Made by a program: the position numbers and the translations under genes. Below, piece by piece: positions 54,497 through 63,786 of a DNA stretch of 64,000 nt. The stretch spans positions 746,828-810,827 of the forward strand of contig NZ_BDFO01000001.1 of the NCBI RefSeq assembly GCF_001748245.1, given 5' to 3'. The notes below the pieces were generated by a model that saw only the letters and a list, made by a program, of their open reading frames with translations, did no database searches and was not told the origin of the DNA. The DNA is from Oligoflexus tunisiensis. Lineage in GTDB: Bacteria > Bdellovibrionota_B > Oligoflexia > Oligoflexales > Oligoflexaceae. Every line of letters begins with the position of its first letter. Positions within the stretch are counted from its first letter, which is position 1.

Positions 54497-57400
54497 ATGC
54501 GCTATGTAGGAAGCCAACTCGTATTCTCACCCTCTGATCTTTGTACTTTTGCAGAGTCTGAGTTCGCTTCGTGGATGGATCGATGCGAGAAAGAATCTCC
54601 TGGGCGCTTTCCCAAAGACCCCACTGACGAAATGATGAAGATTCTACAGGGTAAAGGACAAGCCCACGAAGCGGCAATTCTCCAGAAGTTCCAAAACCAA
54701 GGTCGAAATATAGCTGACCTGAGCAAGGGTTCGGTTGAAGATACAATCCTGACGATGAAGGCAGGGGTGGAAGTCATCTATCAAGCGCCGCTGGCCTTTG
54801 AGCAGTTTGCGGGGCGTGCTGATTTCTTAATCAGAGTGGCAGGTCGGTCGAAGCTGGGCGATTACCATTATGAGGTTTGGGATTGTAAGCTCTCCCGGAG
54901 TACCAAGCCCGCTTCTTTGATTCAGCTCTGCGCTTATGTCAACATGTTTGAGACTATCCAGGGCAGGCACCCGGAGCGTATTGGTGTGATCCTGGGCATA
55001 GGGGAAGAGAAAGCCTATCGAACCCATGACTCCTACTTTTATTATTTTGCCCTTAAGAAGCGCTTTCTGGAGTTCCAGGATCAATTTTCCTTGGATCAGG
55101 TCCCAGATCCGATTCAGTCTCATTCCTTTGGTTCATGGGAGACCGCTGCCAAACAAATTCTTGCTGAGAAGGATTCCGTGTTCCAGGTGGCTCGCATGAC
55201 ACGGATGCAGACCAGGCGTCTGGCAGCAGCAGGCGTCCATACCATGGCCCAGCTGGGGCAATTGAAAGACACCAGTGTGCCGGGGATAGCTCCTGATGTC
55301 GTGCGGCGTCTGGTCAAACAGTGCCGGATCCAGATCCGCTCGAGGGGGAAGGTGATCCCGGACTGTGAATTGGTGTCAGGGGGTGAGGAGGCACTGTCCC
55401 AATTGCCTCCGGCTGACCCCGGGGACCTCTTCTTCGATATGGAGGGGTTCCCGCTTGTGATCAACGGGCTCGAGTACCTTTGGGGGTACGTGTCCCTGGA
55501 TGCCTCGAAGCCCCGTTTTGAATGTATCTGGGCCCATGATGCCACCGAGGAGCGGGAGGCGCTGAAACGATTTGTGGAGCTGGTCCATGAGCGCTGGCTC
55601 AAACATCCCCAAATGCACGTGTATCACTATGCTTCCTATGAGACCAGGGCCCTCAATTATCTGGCCCAACGCTATGGGTGCAGTGAAGCGAAGCTTGATG
55701 ACCTGCTGCGTAATAATGTCTTCGTTGATCTTTATCAAATCGTTCGGAATTCTTTTGTGATCGGCGCCGATAGCTATTCGATCAAGGTGGTGGAGCACCT
55801 TTATAGGCCTCACCGCAATACGGACGTCGCGAATGCTGCTGCCTCGGTTGTGTACTACCAGAACTGGCTTGATGCGTCGGCATTGGGGCTGCCTTCGGCG
55901 GCTGAGATACTCGAGGACATCCGGAAGTACAATGAAGACGACTGTCAGTCGACCTATGAGCTCACGGTCTGGCTCCGCAAGCAAATGGAGCAGAACGGGA
56001 TCCGTTCGAAGCCCCTGCCTGAAATAAAGGGACCCGAACCTGAGGAAGCCGAAGTCCAGGAGCTTATTAAGAAATTGGACGGGATGGGTGAGATTGGTAC
56101 GCTTCTCAGCCAGCTGCTTTTCTATCACAAACGCGAGATGCGCTGTGAGTATTGGGAATACTTCGCCCGCTTTGAGATGGCGTCTGAAGAACTCTACGAT
56201 GATCCGGCTTGTATAGCGGGATTGGTGCATGATGGGAAAAGTCCCGAAAAGGTCGCACGAAGCCTCGTGTATACCTTCAAGTTTGACCCGGCTCAGGATG
56301 TTAAAGCTCAGGCGGACGACACGTTCTGCTTAAAGCATGATCGAGACTTCAAGGTCACGCTCGTTGAATTGAACCAGGAGTCCGGTATCGTGCGGTTCAA
56401 GACAAGTTCGAAAGGGGCTTTGCCAGAAGTATTGGACCTTTTGCCTCAACCGCCAAGACCCAATCAGTTTGAAAAGATCATACGCGAATACGCGAAGGCC
56501 CATGTTGAGGGTTCACGCCACAAGGCGCTTGATGATTTCCTTAACCGACAAAGCCCACGTCTTAAGAATGGCGCCCGTCTGCCTGTAAGCGCAGCCTTAA
56601 CAACCGTCGAGGCTATTATTCAGGTGATATGCGGGATGGATGAGACTTCGTTGGTCATTCAAGGCCCGCCGGGAGCTGGGAAGACCTATACCGGCAGCCG
56701 GGCCATCGCCGAACTTTGCCGACGGGGCAAGCGGATCGGTATCATGTCCAATAGCCACAAGGCGATTGATAACCTGCTGGCTGAAGCCGCTCGATGTTTA
56801 AAGAGCGAGCCGACGGTTGGAAAGATCATCAAGATCGGACAGCCGGTCTCAGAAATGGAGATTGAGCTCGTTCGCAGTGGTTCCGGGTTGAATGATTTTG
56901 ATTCTATTGCCCTGGTTGGGGGGACGGTCTATGCATTTGCCAGTGATAACTTCAGAGATCAGTTTGATTACCTGTTTATTGATGAGGCGAGTCAGGTATG
57001 CGTCGCCAACCTTATCGCTGCCTCGGCTTCTGCGAAAAACTTTGTATTTCTTGGTGATCAGATGCAGCTGGCCCAGCCCGCGAAAGGGAGTCATCCAGGT
57101 GACAGCGGGCTTTCATGTTTGGACTATTACCTCAAGGGTCTGACCACTGTACCGTTGGATAAGGGTGTCTTCCTGCCCATTACAAGACGTCTCCATCCGA
57201 GTATCTGCCGGTTCATTTCTGATGCGGTTTACGAAGGTCGCCTGAACCACCATCCATGTACCAATACCCGAATGCTTGTTCCAAACGGCACGGAGGCCCT
57301 CGTACAGTCCATAAGTGGTATTCATTACCTGCCAGTGCACCACAGTGGCAATCGACAAAGCAGCGAAGAGGAGGCCCAGCTCATCCACAAGGTCGTTAAA

Positions 57401-57823
57401 GAACTTTTACATATGGGCTTTGTGGAAAACCAGAGCGGAGCATCTCAGCGCGCTCTTACAAAGAATGACATCCTTATAGTGTCCCCCTACAATTTGCAGG
57501 TTAGACTTCTGCAAAGTAAGCTGGGCCGTGAATTTCGAATCGCTAGTGTGGACAAGTTCCAGGGTCAGGAGGCTCCGGTCGTCATCTTATCACTTGGTGC
57601 CAGTAGCTCGCATGAAGCTCCACGGGGCGTAGAGTTCATATTCAATCGAAACCGACTTAATGTAGCGCTGAGCCGTGCCCAGTGCCTGGCCATTGTTGTC
57701 GGGAACCCGGCATTGGCTTCAGGGTTTGTCAAAAGTCCTGACCAGATGTGCCTTGTCAACTTTTTCTGTAGAATCGTTCTGAACAATGAGGTTGTTGATT
57801 GGAAGGAGACAGAGGCTGCATGA
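54497..57823 (+). CDS. TM0106-type RecB-like nuclease fused to SF1 helicase
   Basis: The 1108-residue product starts at the ATG at 54497 behind GGAG. Residues about 1-290 carry a PD-(D/E)XK nuclease (AGRADFLI, VWDCKLSR, QLCAYVN; D109, D129, K131). Residues about 305-500 are an RNase H-like exonuclease region (DLFFDMEGF, YHYASYE, YNEDDCQ). Residues about 690-1090 are an SF1 helicase with Walker A GPPGAGKT near 723, DEAS near 827, VDKFQGQEAP and NVALSRAQ. It combines cutting and unwinding of nucleic acid. It stands alone, next to mobile and decayed sequences. Confidence 0.9.
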   Translation: MRYVGSQLVFSPSDLCTFAESEFASWMDRCEKESPGRFPKDPTDEMMKILQGKGQAHEAAILQKFQNQGRNIADLSKGSVEDTILTMKAGVEVIYQAPLAFEQFAGRADFLIRVAGRSKLGDYHYEVWDCKLSRSTKPASLIQLCAYVNMFETIQGRHPERIGVILGIGEEKAYRTHDSYFYYFALKKRFLEFQDQFSLDQVPDPIQSHSFGSWETAAKQILAEKDSVFQVARMTRMQTRRLAAAGVHTMAQLGQLKDTSVPGIAPDVVRRLVKQCRIQIRSRGKVIPDCELVSGGEEALSQLPPADPGDLFFDMEGFPLVINGLEYLWGYVSLDASKPRFECIWAHDATEEREALKRFVELVHERWLKHPQMHVYHYASYETRALNYLAQRYGCSEAKLDDLLRNNVFVDLYQIVRNSFVIGADSYSIKVVEHLYRPHRNTDVANAAASVVYYQNWLDASALGLPSAAEILEDIRKYNEDDCQSTYELTVWLRKQMEQNGIRSKPLPEIKGPEPEEAEVQELIKKLDGMGEIGTLLSQLLFYHKREMRCEYWEYFARFEMASEELYDDPACIAGLVHDGKSPEKVARSLVYTFKFDPAQDVKAQADDTFCLKHDRDFKVTLVELNQESGIVRFKTSSKGALPEVLDLLPQPPRPNQFEKIIREYAKAHVEGSRHKALDDFLNRQSPRLKNGARLPVSAALTTVEAIIQVICGMDETSLVIQGPPGAGKTYTGSRAIAELCRRGKRIGIMSNSHKAIDNLLAEAARCLKSEPTVGKIIKIGQPVSEMEIELVRSGSGLNDFDSIALVGGTVYAFASDNFRDQFDYLFIDEASQVCVANLIAASASAKNFVFLGDQMQLAQPAKGSHPGDSGLSCLDYYLKGLTTVPLDKGVFLPITRRLHPSICRFISDAVYEGRLNHHPCTNTRMLVPNGTEALVQSISGIHYLPVHHSGNRQSSEEEAQLIHKVVKELLHMGFVENQSGASQRALTKNDILIVSPYNLQVRLLQSKLGREFRIASVDKFQGQEAPVVILSLGASSSHEAPRGVEFIFNRNRLNVALSRAQCLAIVVGNPALASGFVKSPDQMCLVNFFCRIVLNNEVVDWKETEAA

Positions 57824-57910
57824 GTTGGTTTGCAGTATATGTCTCCTGAATATCAGCAGAGGCTAGGTCAAATATCTCTGAGTCCTCTTCGTCTTCATTT
57901 TCGGGGAACT

Positions 57911-58345
57911 CTAGCAGGCAAGCCGAATAGCTTCACCAACGTCTTTGGTTAGTAGTGACTTGGTTAACATTTCATCGAAGAACTCTTTTTTAACTCCGGC
58001 CTTTTTATTGATGAAAAGCTGGCATTGCACTCTCAATAAAACTTCAGTTGGCACATCCATTCCGGTGAATTCGTGCTTTCTGTCCTGCCATTTAGAGATT
58101 ATAGATCGTTCCACTCCGATAAGCTTGGCAAATTCTTCTTGTGACATTTGCATATAACCACGAAGAAATTTTACTTCAGAACCGCTAAGTCGAGCAGGCT
58201 TATGAATGACTGCCTTGAACGCAGCCTTCATGATTTTCTCTGGATTGACGTCCAGAACTTTATTGCCAGCGAACTCAATATAGCGAGGGTTTTCTATGAT
58301 AATCGGGAAGCCCAGGGCTTCATAGATTTCAAAATTCCTGGCCAT
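57911..58345 (-). CDS. XRE-type antitoxin
   Basis: The 144-residue protein is started at the ATG at 58345, behind GAGGAG. A C-terminal HTH (LRGYMQMSQEEFAKLIGVERSIISKWQ) binds DNA and the N-terminal part likely neutralises the partner. It resembles HigA/MqsA-like antitoxins. It overlaps the toxin gene by 17 bases, with the toxin first. Confidence 0.85.
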   Translation of the reverse strand: MARNFEIYEALGFPIIIENPRYIEFAGNKVLDVNPEKIMKAAFKAVIHKPARLSGSEVKFLRGYMQMSQEEFAKLIGVERSIISKWQDRKHEFTGMDVPTEVLLRVQCQLFINKKAGVKKEFFDEMLTKSLLTKDVGEAIRLAC

Positions 58346-58649
58346 CTTTAAGCTCCTCATTGATGACTGTTACGATCATCATCTTTCCACTGAATGCAAC
58401 AGCTAGCCTGATTTTTTTTCCATCAAAAGTTTTTCCACAGATTCCGTAGGTCCAACACTGGAACTCGTCTTTCCACTTGTCGTGCTTTTTGCAGTTATGG
58501 CCGTTTTTAAGCACATAATCAACTTCCGTCAAATCCACATCACGCTCTTTCATCCGCTGGATAGCATGCAATGTAGGCCTATAGGCTCCCGTCCTTGCAG
58601 CAACTCGGACTTTTTCCAGGACATCGACAAACTTAGGAGGGCGGGCCAC
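58329..58649 (-). CDS. DUF4258-type toxin
   Basis: The 106-residue protein starts at GTG behind AAGGAGAAG. HAIQRMKERDVDLTEVDYVL and IVTVINEE are typical of DUF4258 proteins, which resemble RelE/BrnT-fold toxins. A conserved His-Arg-Arg-rich opening and WTYGICGKTFDGKKIRLAV match. Catalysis is presumed RNase-like but is not proven for this family. Confidence 0.85.
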   Translation of the reverse strand: MARPPKFVDVLEKVRVAARTGAYRPTLHAIQRMKERDVDLTEVDYVLKNGHNCKKHDKWKDEFQCWTYGICGKTFDGKKIRLAVAFSGKMMIVTVINEELKDGQEF

Positions 58650-58682
58650 CTTGGCTTCTCCTTCGGTAAGTTATATACAAAA

Positions 58683-58697
58683 TGTGAACCATTCACA
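58683..58697. promoter_or_regulatory. TGTGAA-CCA-TTCACA operator
   Basis: A perfect 6-3-6 palindrome about 35 bases before the toxin start. This is the normal place for autoregulation by the XRE antitoxin. Confidence 0.6.
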
Positions 58698-59151
58698 ATT
58701 TACTTTTATATCGCATTGAATTAATTGGGAATAGGTAATGCTGATTTTTTAAAATCTTGCCTAGAGTTCAGACAATGACCAGACGGAAACTGAATTGCGA
58801 AATGTCCGAGTTATTTGAACCAGGCGAGACAGATTCGGAGTAAATATCAATAATTTTAATAAGTAACGTTCATTTTTTCGATCTTCCCGGTCGTAATCAA
58901 GGGGCCTAGCACCAAGATGATCAATTGCTGCGGGTCAGCCGGAGTTGATGGAGACCGGATGGCGGGCGCTGGCGTGGAGGGAGATAACTGCTTTCATTGC
59001 CTCTATCCCGGAAAATAGACTCCGCAAAATTCTTTGGATCCTGGTAAACGATCGCTTACTAAGAGATAATTGTAGTAAACGATCGTTTACTAGGATAACA
59101 TATGAGAATTACAGGGAAATGTATCAAAATTACTACCGCATAGTCCCGGCT
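58698..59151. other. gene-free region with orphan operators
   Basis: About 450 bases. Apart from the two TetR-type palindromes, nothing coding is convincing; the open frame from 58945 has no ribosome site and covers the 3' end of the CPBP gene in reverse. A very short frame after the operator (from 59102, 13 codons) may be the stub of a lost gene. Confidence 0.5.
59045..59092. promoter_or_regulatory. tandem TetR-type operators
   Basis: TAGTAAACGATCGTTTACTA (59073-59092) is a perfect 20-base palindrome. A near copy, GTAAACGATCGCTTAC, lies 30 bases upstream (59045-59060), which is about three helical turns. The half-site GTAAACGATCG is typical of TetR regulators. No tetR-like gene is adjacent. 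Confidence 0.7.
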
Positions 59152-59946
59152 CTAAACCGTTGCCGCTTGGGAAATGAGGGTTTCCCGTTCATGTTTTCGC
59201 CGTTTTCTGGTGAACCAGAGTGTTGGTGGAAGCACAAACAACGCGACGAATCCAGAACCGAACAATATGGCGTTGGCGATGTAGGTCTGGTTGTAGGCAA
59301 ACCAGCCCACGAGATTGACAAGGAAGTGAATCGCTATCGCTGCACCAAGGCCGTACCTTATGAACGCAATCCCGCAGGCAACCCCAATAACACCCGTGGA
59401 ACCAAGGCGAAATAAGCCGATCTCAGGCATGCCGACCAAAATCGGGATAACTGTGTGAAGCGCAGCAAAAAGCAGGCTTGAAAGCGCAATCGCCCAGCCA
59501 GGGGACATAACCATCAAAAGCGCGCTGACAATTATGAATCGGGAACCAATCTCTTCGCCGGCAACAGAGACGAAATTGGTGGCGATCTTTTCCCCAACAG
59601 TCGGAACAACTGGAACTTCGCTTGATCCTGGCTTAGCAACTGGGTCTTTGTAGGATGCGGACCACGTGCGACCGAAGATTTTCGACTGCATGATCTGAAT
59701 GGAAGCGTTTGCTGAAATCGTGGCAAACACCATGCTGATGATGACCACAATTTCCCGAAAACCCACTGGCACACGAGAAATTGTCGTCCTTAGCACCTTA
59801 TTCGCAAAGAAGAAAGCGATGGGAATCCAGAGGACAAACTCAACAAAGTTAGGCAAAAATCCTTCAACCCAGCCTGTTTTATATCGGATCACGATAAAGA
59901 AGGCGGATAGAAGAAACGTGCCAATAGCCACAAATAGATAACGCAT
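59152..59946 (-). CDS. CPBP-family intramembrane metalloprotease
   Basis: The 264-residue membrane protein has about seven hydrophobic helices. The conserved Glu pair and Arg lie in GEEIGSRF (EExxxR), with His in AALHTV and the final HFLVNLV. These are the CPBP/Abi glutamate protease motifs. Members process proteins or prenylated substrates and appear in bacteriocin self-immunity. GGAGAG precedes the start. Confidence 0.9.
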   Translation of the reverse strand: MRYLFVAIGTFLLSAFFIVIRYKTGWVEGFLPNFVEFVLWIPIAFFFANKVLRTTISRVPVGFREIVVIISMVFATISANASIQIMQSKIFGRTWSASYKDPVAKPGSSEVPVVPTVGEKIATNFVSVAGEEIGSRFIIVSALLMVMSPGWAIALSSLLFAALHTVIPILVGMPEIGLFRLGSTGVIGVACGIAFIRYGLGAAIAIHFLVNLVGWFAYNQTYIANAILFGSGFVALFVLPPTLWFTRKRRKHERETLISQAATV

Positions 59947-60041
59947 CCCATCGCTCTCCGGTTATTTTGCAGACGCGATCTGTCTCAGCTGCCAAGCAAG
60001 GTCAGCTTGTGTTTCAAAGACAATGGTATAAGTCTGGTTGT

Positions 60042-60560
60042 CTACGACAGCAGGATAGGTCCTAAAATTCTCTCCAGAGCCAAGGTTACATTTATTTCTT
60101 CCTTTCTTAGTTCATAGTGCGACCGCAATTTTTCGATAACTCCAGGATGTTCTTTCAATTCCCCCAAAGAGCATATAGCGGCGCGTCTGACCAAAGGCCA
60201 TTCATCCTCTAACAGCGAGACCAGAGTTTCGATCGCTCGATTATCTCTCAGAATCCCGAGCAGCTCAGCGCCAATTTCACGATAGACCTGGTCTTTTCGC
60301 TTGCAGTATTCCATCATGAGGTCAAACATGATGGGATCTTTTTTCTCTTTGAGTATCCGACTGATCTGATAGGCGCCGATTTCAGGTTGAGTATTCATTC
60401 TGTCAATAAGTGAATATTCGAGTATTTCAAGGAGAGTGCTTGTCGGACAAACATCCAACGTTATCAGGTTAAATCCCGCTCGATGCTTGACTGATTTCTT
60501 CTCTGAATTCCAAAGTGAAAGAAGCTTTTCCAATTTTTTGTTTTTAGAGTTTAGCGCCAA
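60042..60560 (-). CDS. HEAT-repeat protein
   Basis: The 172-residue protein begins at TTG behind AGGAG. Helical pairs with PLVRRAAICSLGELKEHPGV and REIGAELLGILRDNRAIETL are HEAT/armadillo-like repeats, at least three. Such solenoids bind proteins. Its partner is unknown. It has no signal peptide. Confidence 0.75.
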   Translation of the reverse strand: MALNSKNKKLEKLLSLWNSEKKSVKHRAGFNLITLDVCPTSTLLEILEYSLIDRMNTQPEIGAYQISRILKEKKDPIMFDLMMEYCKRKDQVYREIGAELLGILRDNRAIETLVSLLEDEWPLVRRAAICSLGELKEHPGVIEKLRSHYELRKEEINVTLALERILGPILLS

Positions 60561-60774
60561 TCAGCACTCCTCAATGAAAAAGTTAGAAGGCTCTTGCGGA
60601 ACCGGAGCGTCGAATCGACGAGATTGAGGCGCCGGTGCGTATGACGCAAGCGCTGAGATAAAAATGATCTGAAGAACAAGCCCATTAAATTTTTCAAAGA
60701 CTCATTTGCACGAGATACCTGGGAATAGCAGGTTTTACTCATATGACCTTCTAAAACATTGAAAAATATGCCAC

Positions 60775-61285
60775 TTGCTACGAAATTGGAAGAACGAGAA
60801 AGAAACCTTCCAGCCACAGGAGCCGATGATGCAAAAGCACCTGAGCCGCATCATAGACGATTTCCAGCTTGTTCCCAAGAGTATCATTGAGGTCGTGGCT
60901 GCATATACTTTGTACCTGATGCTGGAAACAAAGGGACATCAAACCAGGTTTGCCGCTCGATTGACCGGTAAGCACAGGTCGTCATTTTCAAGGATGCTTA
61001 ATCGGCCGGACAACCTTACCATAGCCAAGGGCTGCCTGAATCGGGCTGTACGAAGAAGGTTGGCCGCTGTGGGCAAACAAGGAAAGAATGTCAAGGCCCT
61101 GTTAATTTTGATGCCACCCTCACTAGCTGTCGCGGAAAGCATGTGGAAAACGTTGGCTTTTACAAGCTTGGGAAGAAGACGATCCGTGGCCATAAGTTTG
61201 TAAACTTTGTGCTCGTGCTTGGTGAGGAGTGAAGTGGCCCCATTTATGGTATCAGTGATCCTTCGCCTCAGGGAGGTGGGTTGAG
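60775..61285 (+). pseudogene. frameshifted transposase, N-terminal half
   Basis: The first frame (60775-61203) gives an N-terminal helical part including YLMLETKGHQTRFAARLTGK. From about 61095 another frame continues as VNFDATLTSCRGKHVENVGF, then YKLGKKTIRGHKFVNFVLVL, which looks like the first DDE-domain Asp region. A further shift near 61240 leads to EVAPFMVSV. No intact catalytic domain remains. The family was not determined. Confidence 0.65.
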
Positions 61286-61328
61286 TAATTCATCATAATT
61301 GAAATTAGGCGCTATTTTCTTAGCCGCA

Positions 61329-62609
61329 TCAAATCGCAGGACATCTACTCTTTAAGGCCATATATCTCTCTGAAATTGCCTTATAGTATTCATTCTTCTT
61401 CGCCTTCTCTGGGCAGTCATCGACCGATCGCTCGCATGCGTCCTGCCAAAACGATATTAGATCAAGGAGAGCAGAATCAGCTTCGGTATCCGGGCACTTA
61501 TTCTCAGCTGCCATTCTCCCTAACTCAACCTCGAAGAACTCATAGGCACTCGACCTTTCCGGCAGATCCACAAGGTAGCCGAACATAGCCGCAAGTTCGG
61601 GTACCGATGAGTAAGCTCGCGTACCTTTTTTGGCCTTATATGGTTCAAGGCTATTCTTCATTCCCCCAACCAGGAATTTTTCGCGGTCTTTGTGCTTTGA
61701 CCCACTAATGCCATAGAGAACCGCCTTGTAATATTTGTCTCCAGTCCCTTTCTTTTGATCAAGATCCTTTGCGAGTATGATAAGGGCGTCAGCATCAGTC
61801 ATTCCATTTGGTCTGGTTTCACCATCCACGTTGCTGGCCAGTCTCTGAAGCGCCACGGCCTGCTGGTCAGGTGTGAATCTTTTGTCTTGAAGGATCTCTT
61901 TGATAACCATGGGGCTCGCAATTTGAGGGAGAAGGTTTTGCGCCGCTTCGCTTAGAACCTTGTCGTTCCTATCATTCATGATGTCCTTGACCAGATCTTG
62001 ATCCTTAAACCCACGAAGAAAGAGCTTTGCCATCTCCTTATCGGTATGCCTGTAGTCTTGAAACTTCCCCTCGAAGTAATTCAATGCGGCTTCCTGATTC
62101 GGATTCATGTCATCGTTGAGTTGATCGATCAGTCCCATGACGACACCGCGGTGATTTTCATTCATGTCCTGGAGATTCCTGTCGACAAATTCGATAAGGC
62201 CCTGTGTGTTTTTGTAGACTTCATCGGACTTTGCATAGTGGACTTGCGTGAATGCTTGAAGGGCCATGAATTTCATATCCTGTGTAAATGGCCCATTCAA
62301 AATCGCGGAAAGAATGTTGTATGGGAAATACTTCCTATCAGCAAACTCCCTGATTTTGGCCCGCATCTCAGGAATTGAATTCGGTAGGACCGAACTTTCC
62401 TGAGTGGGGCTGTTAGGTGGAGGGATATTGTCATGAAGCACATCGTTCGACTTTTCACTGAGCACGCTAGTTCTGCTTTTTTCGGGCGAAATCGTGTCAG
62501 CGAACGCATCCGTAGCGTCCATTTTTCCATCTTTTCTAACTGGAAGCAGAAGGAAAACAGCTGCCAGAGCTAAAATGACTGTGGTAAAAGTGATTATTGC
62601 TCGCTTCAT
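61329..62609 (-). CDS. exported protein, unknown function (last gene of secreted-protein operon)
   Basis: The 426-residue protein has a signal anchor (IITFTTVILALAAVFLLLPV), a Ser/Pro-rich linker and a long all-helical domain (residues about 80-400) with regular Leu and Ala that could be helical repeats. Two Cys-containing stretches (NKCPDTEAD, ACERSVDDCPEKAKK) lie near the end. AGGAGA precedes the start, 16 bases after the upstream stop. Confidence 0.75.
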   Translation of the reverse strand: MKRAIITFTTVILALAAVFLLLPVRKDGKMDATDAFADTISPEKSRTSVLSEKSNDVLHDNIPPPNSPTQESSVLPNSIPEMRAKIREFADRKYFPYNILSAILNGPFTQDMKFMALQAFTQVHYAKSDEVYKNTQGLIEFVDRNLQDMNENHRGVVMGLIDQLNDDMNPNQEAALNYFEGKFQDYRHTDKEMAKLFLRGFKDQDLVKDIMNDRNDKVLSEAAQNLLPQIASPMVIKEILQDKRFTPDQQAVALQRLASNVDGETRPNGMTDADALIILAKDLDQKKGTGDKYYKAVLYGISGSKHKDREKFLVGGMKNSLEPYKAKKGTRAYSSVPELAAMFGYLVDLPERSSAYEFFEVELGRMAAENKCPDTEADSALLDLISFWQDACERSVDDCPEKAKKNEYYKAISERYMALKSRCPAI

Positions 62610-62624
62610 GACGGGCTTCTCCTC

Positions 62625-63245
62625 TCAGGTGGAAGGCACGGATACAACAAAGGGACTGTCTCTTTGCTCGCGCACGGTCAAGGGCAAGCCTACACCTTCT
62701 TCCTGATCATTTGGCGTGAGGTTGATATTGAGGCCTCGCCGCGGATTTTCATATATACCTTCGACGTATCCAACGCAATCAAACAGCATATGCCCTTTCC
62801 CGAACATGACAGGCCGATCCGGTGCCTGAGGAATAAACTTACCTTTTTGATTCACATGCATAAAATCATACACTGTACCTACCTCCATGAGATTTTGAGT
62901 TTCCGTTGCAAGCTTCGAAAACTCAGCGGACGTAATACCCTTAGGCCGGGAGGCAGGTCTTTTAGCTCCCCACGAATCACGTAATTTACCGGGCTCAGAT
63001 GAGAAGAACGTGATCCAGCCCACCTTCTGCAGTGCGGCTTCGATATCGGAACCATGGCTTGTCACATGATAGAACTTGTTATCTGCAACATAAATTCCTG
63101 CATGCCCAACAAAGCCACTATCAAATCCCGACGACCTATGTACGATATCGCCGGAAACTCGTGGGTCGCATGACTCACATATTTTCTCTTGGGAATAGGC
63201 GTAGCCCGACGCGAGAAAGGCAAAAAGCGCGATATATGGTTTCAT
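62625..63245 (-). CDS. exported NlpC/P60-like (papain-fold) protein
   Basis: The 206-residue protein has a signal peptide (cleavage near SYA-YS). It shows SGDIVHRSS, GHAGIYVADN with the conserved His, HVTSHGSDIEAAL and FDCVGYVEG. The Cys and His order is circularly permuted, as in YiiX-like NlpC/P60 proteins: the His-box precedes the Cys. Such enzymes cut peptidoglycan or amide bonds in the periplasm. It sits in a three-gene operon. Confidence 0.75.
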   Translation of the reverse strand: MKPYIALFAFLASGYAYSQEKICESCDPRVSGDIVHRSSGFDSGFVGHAGIYVADNKFYHVTSHGSDIEAALQKVGWITFFSSEPGKLRDSWGAKRPASRPKGITSAEFSKLATETQNLMEVGTVYDFMHVNQKGKFIPQAPDRPVMFGKGHMLFDCVGYVEGIYENPRRGLNINLTPNDQEEGVGLPLTVREQRDSPFVVSVPST

Positions 63246-63270
63246 GTATTACTCACTTTCAGAGTTAGAA

Positions 63271-63540
63271 TTACCAACTTTCACCGATACCATCGCCACT
63301 GTCGTCATTGCCTGGATCGTCATCACTGTTCTCGCCCGACCCAGAGCCAGGCGACGTTCCAGAGCCTTGACTTCCGCCGTTACCACCGCCAACCCCAACC
63401 GTTCCTTTTTCAATGGCCCCTATTAATTCATCGATAAACTGCTGATACTCTTTCTCAGTCAGCTTATGAACCTCCGCTGAAATAGACGTTGGAAGGGCTA
63501 TGAGAGACAGAGCTGCTGCAATAGAACGAATTAAACCCAT
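63271..63540 (-). CDS. small secreted Gly/Ser/Asp-rich protein
   Basis: The 89-residue protein has a signal peptide (MGLIRSIAAALSLIALPTSI), one short helix (LTEKEYQQFIDELIGAIEK) and a Gly/Ser/Asp tail. The tail is probably flexible. AAGGAGA precedes the start. It is first in the operon that continues to 61329. Confidence 0.7.
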   Translation of the reverse strand: MGLIRSIAAALSLIALPTSISAEVHKLTEKEYQQFIDELIGAIEKGTVGVGGGNGGSQGSGTSPGSGSGENSDDDPGNDDSGDGIGESW

Positions 63541-63786
63541 AGAATCTCCTTATTTTGAGAACAAGAATGTACGACGCGTCGATTAACAAAAATCGATCAG
63601 TCACCACTGCGAAAACTTTGTATGTATTGGATTATGAGACTTAACGTTTGAAGTTAGCGAGAACCGTTTTATCCCATCCAGAACCGATGAGAAAGACCTC
63701 AGAAGATCGTTTCCTTCATTCGCTCGTCATGGTAGTTTTTCGGGTCGTGGCTGCTCACTGCGGTGAATATGATGGGAGGTTTTGAT

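Noticed and set aside
58945..59415. 156-codon plus-strand frame over the CPBP gene end
   Set aside because: Half of it is antisense to the CPBP protease and the rest has no ribosome site or recognisable family.
60590..60665. Possible tRNA-like segment
   Set aside because: A GC-rich hairpin-like stretch is present but the cloverleaf and the GTTCGAATCC-type T arm could not be drawn.
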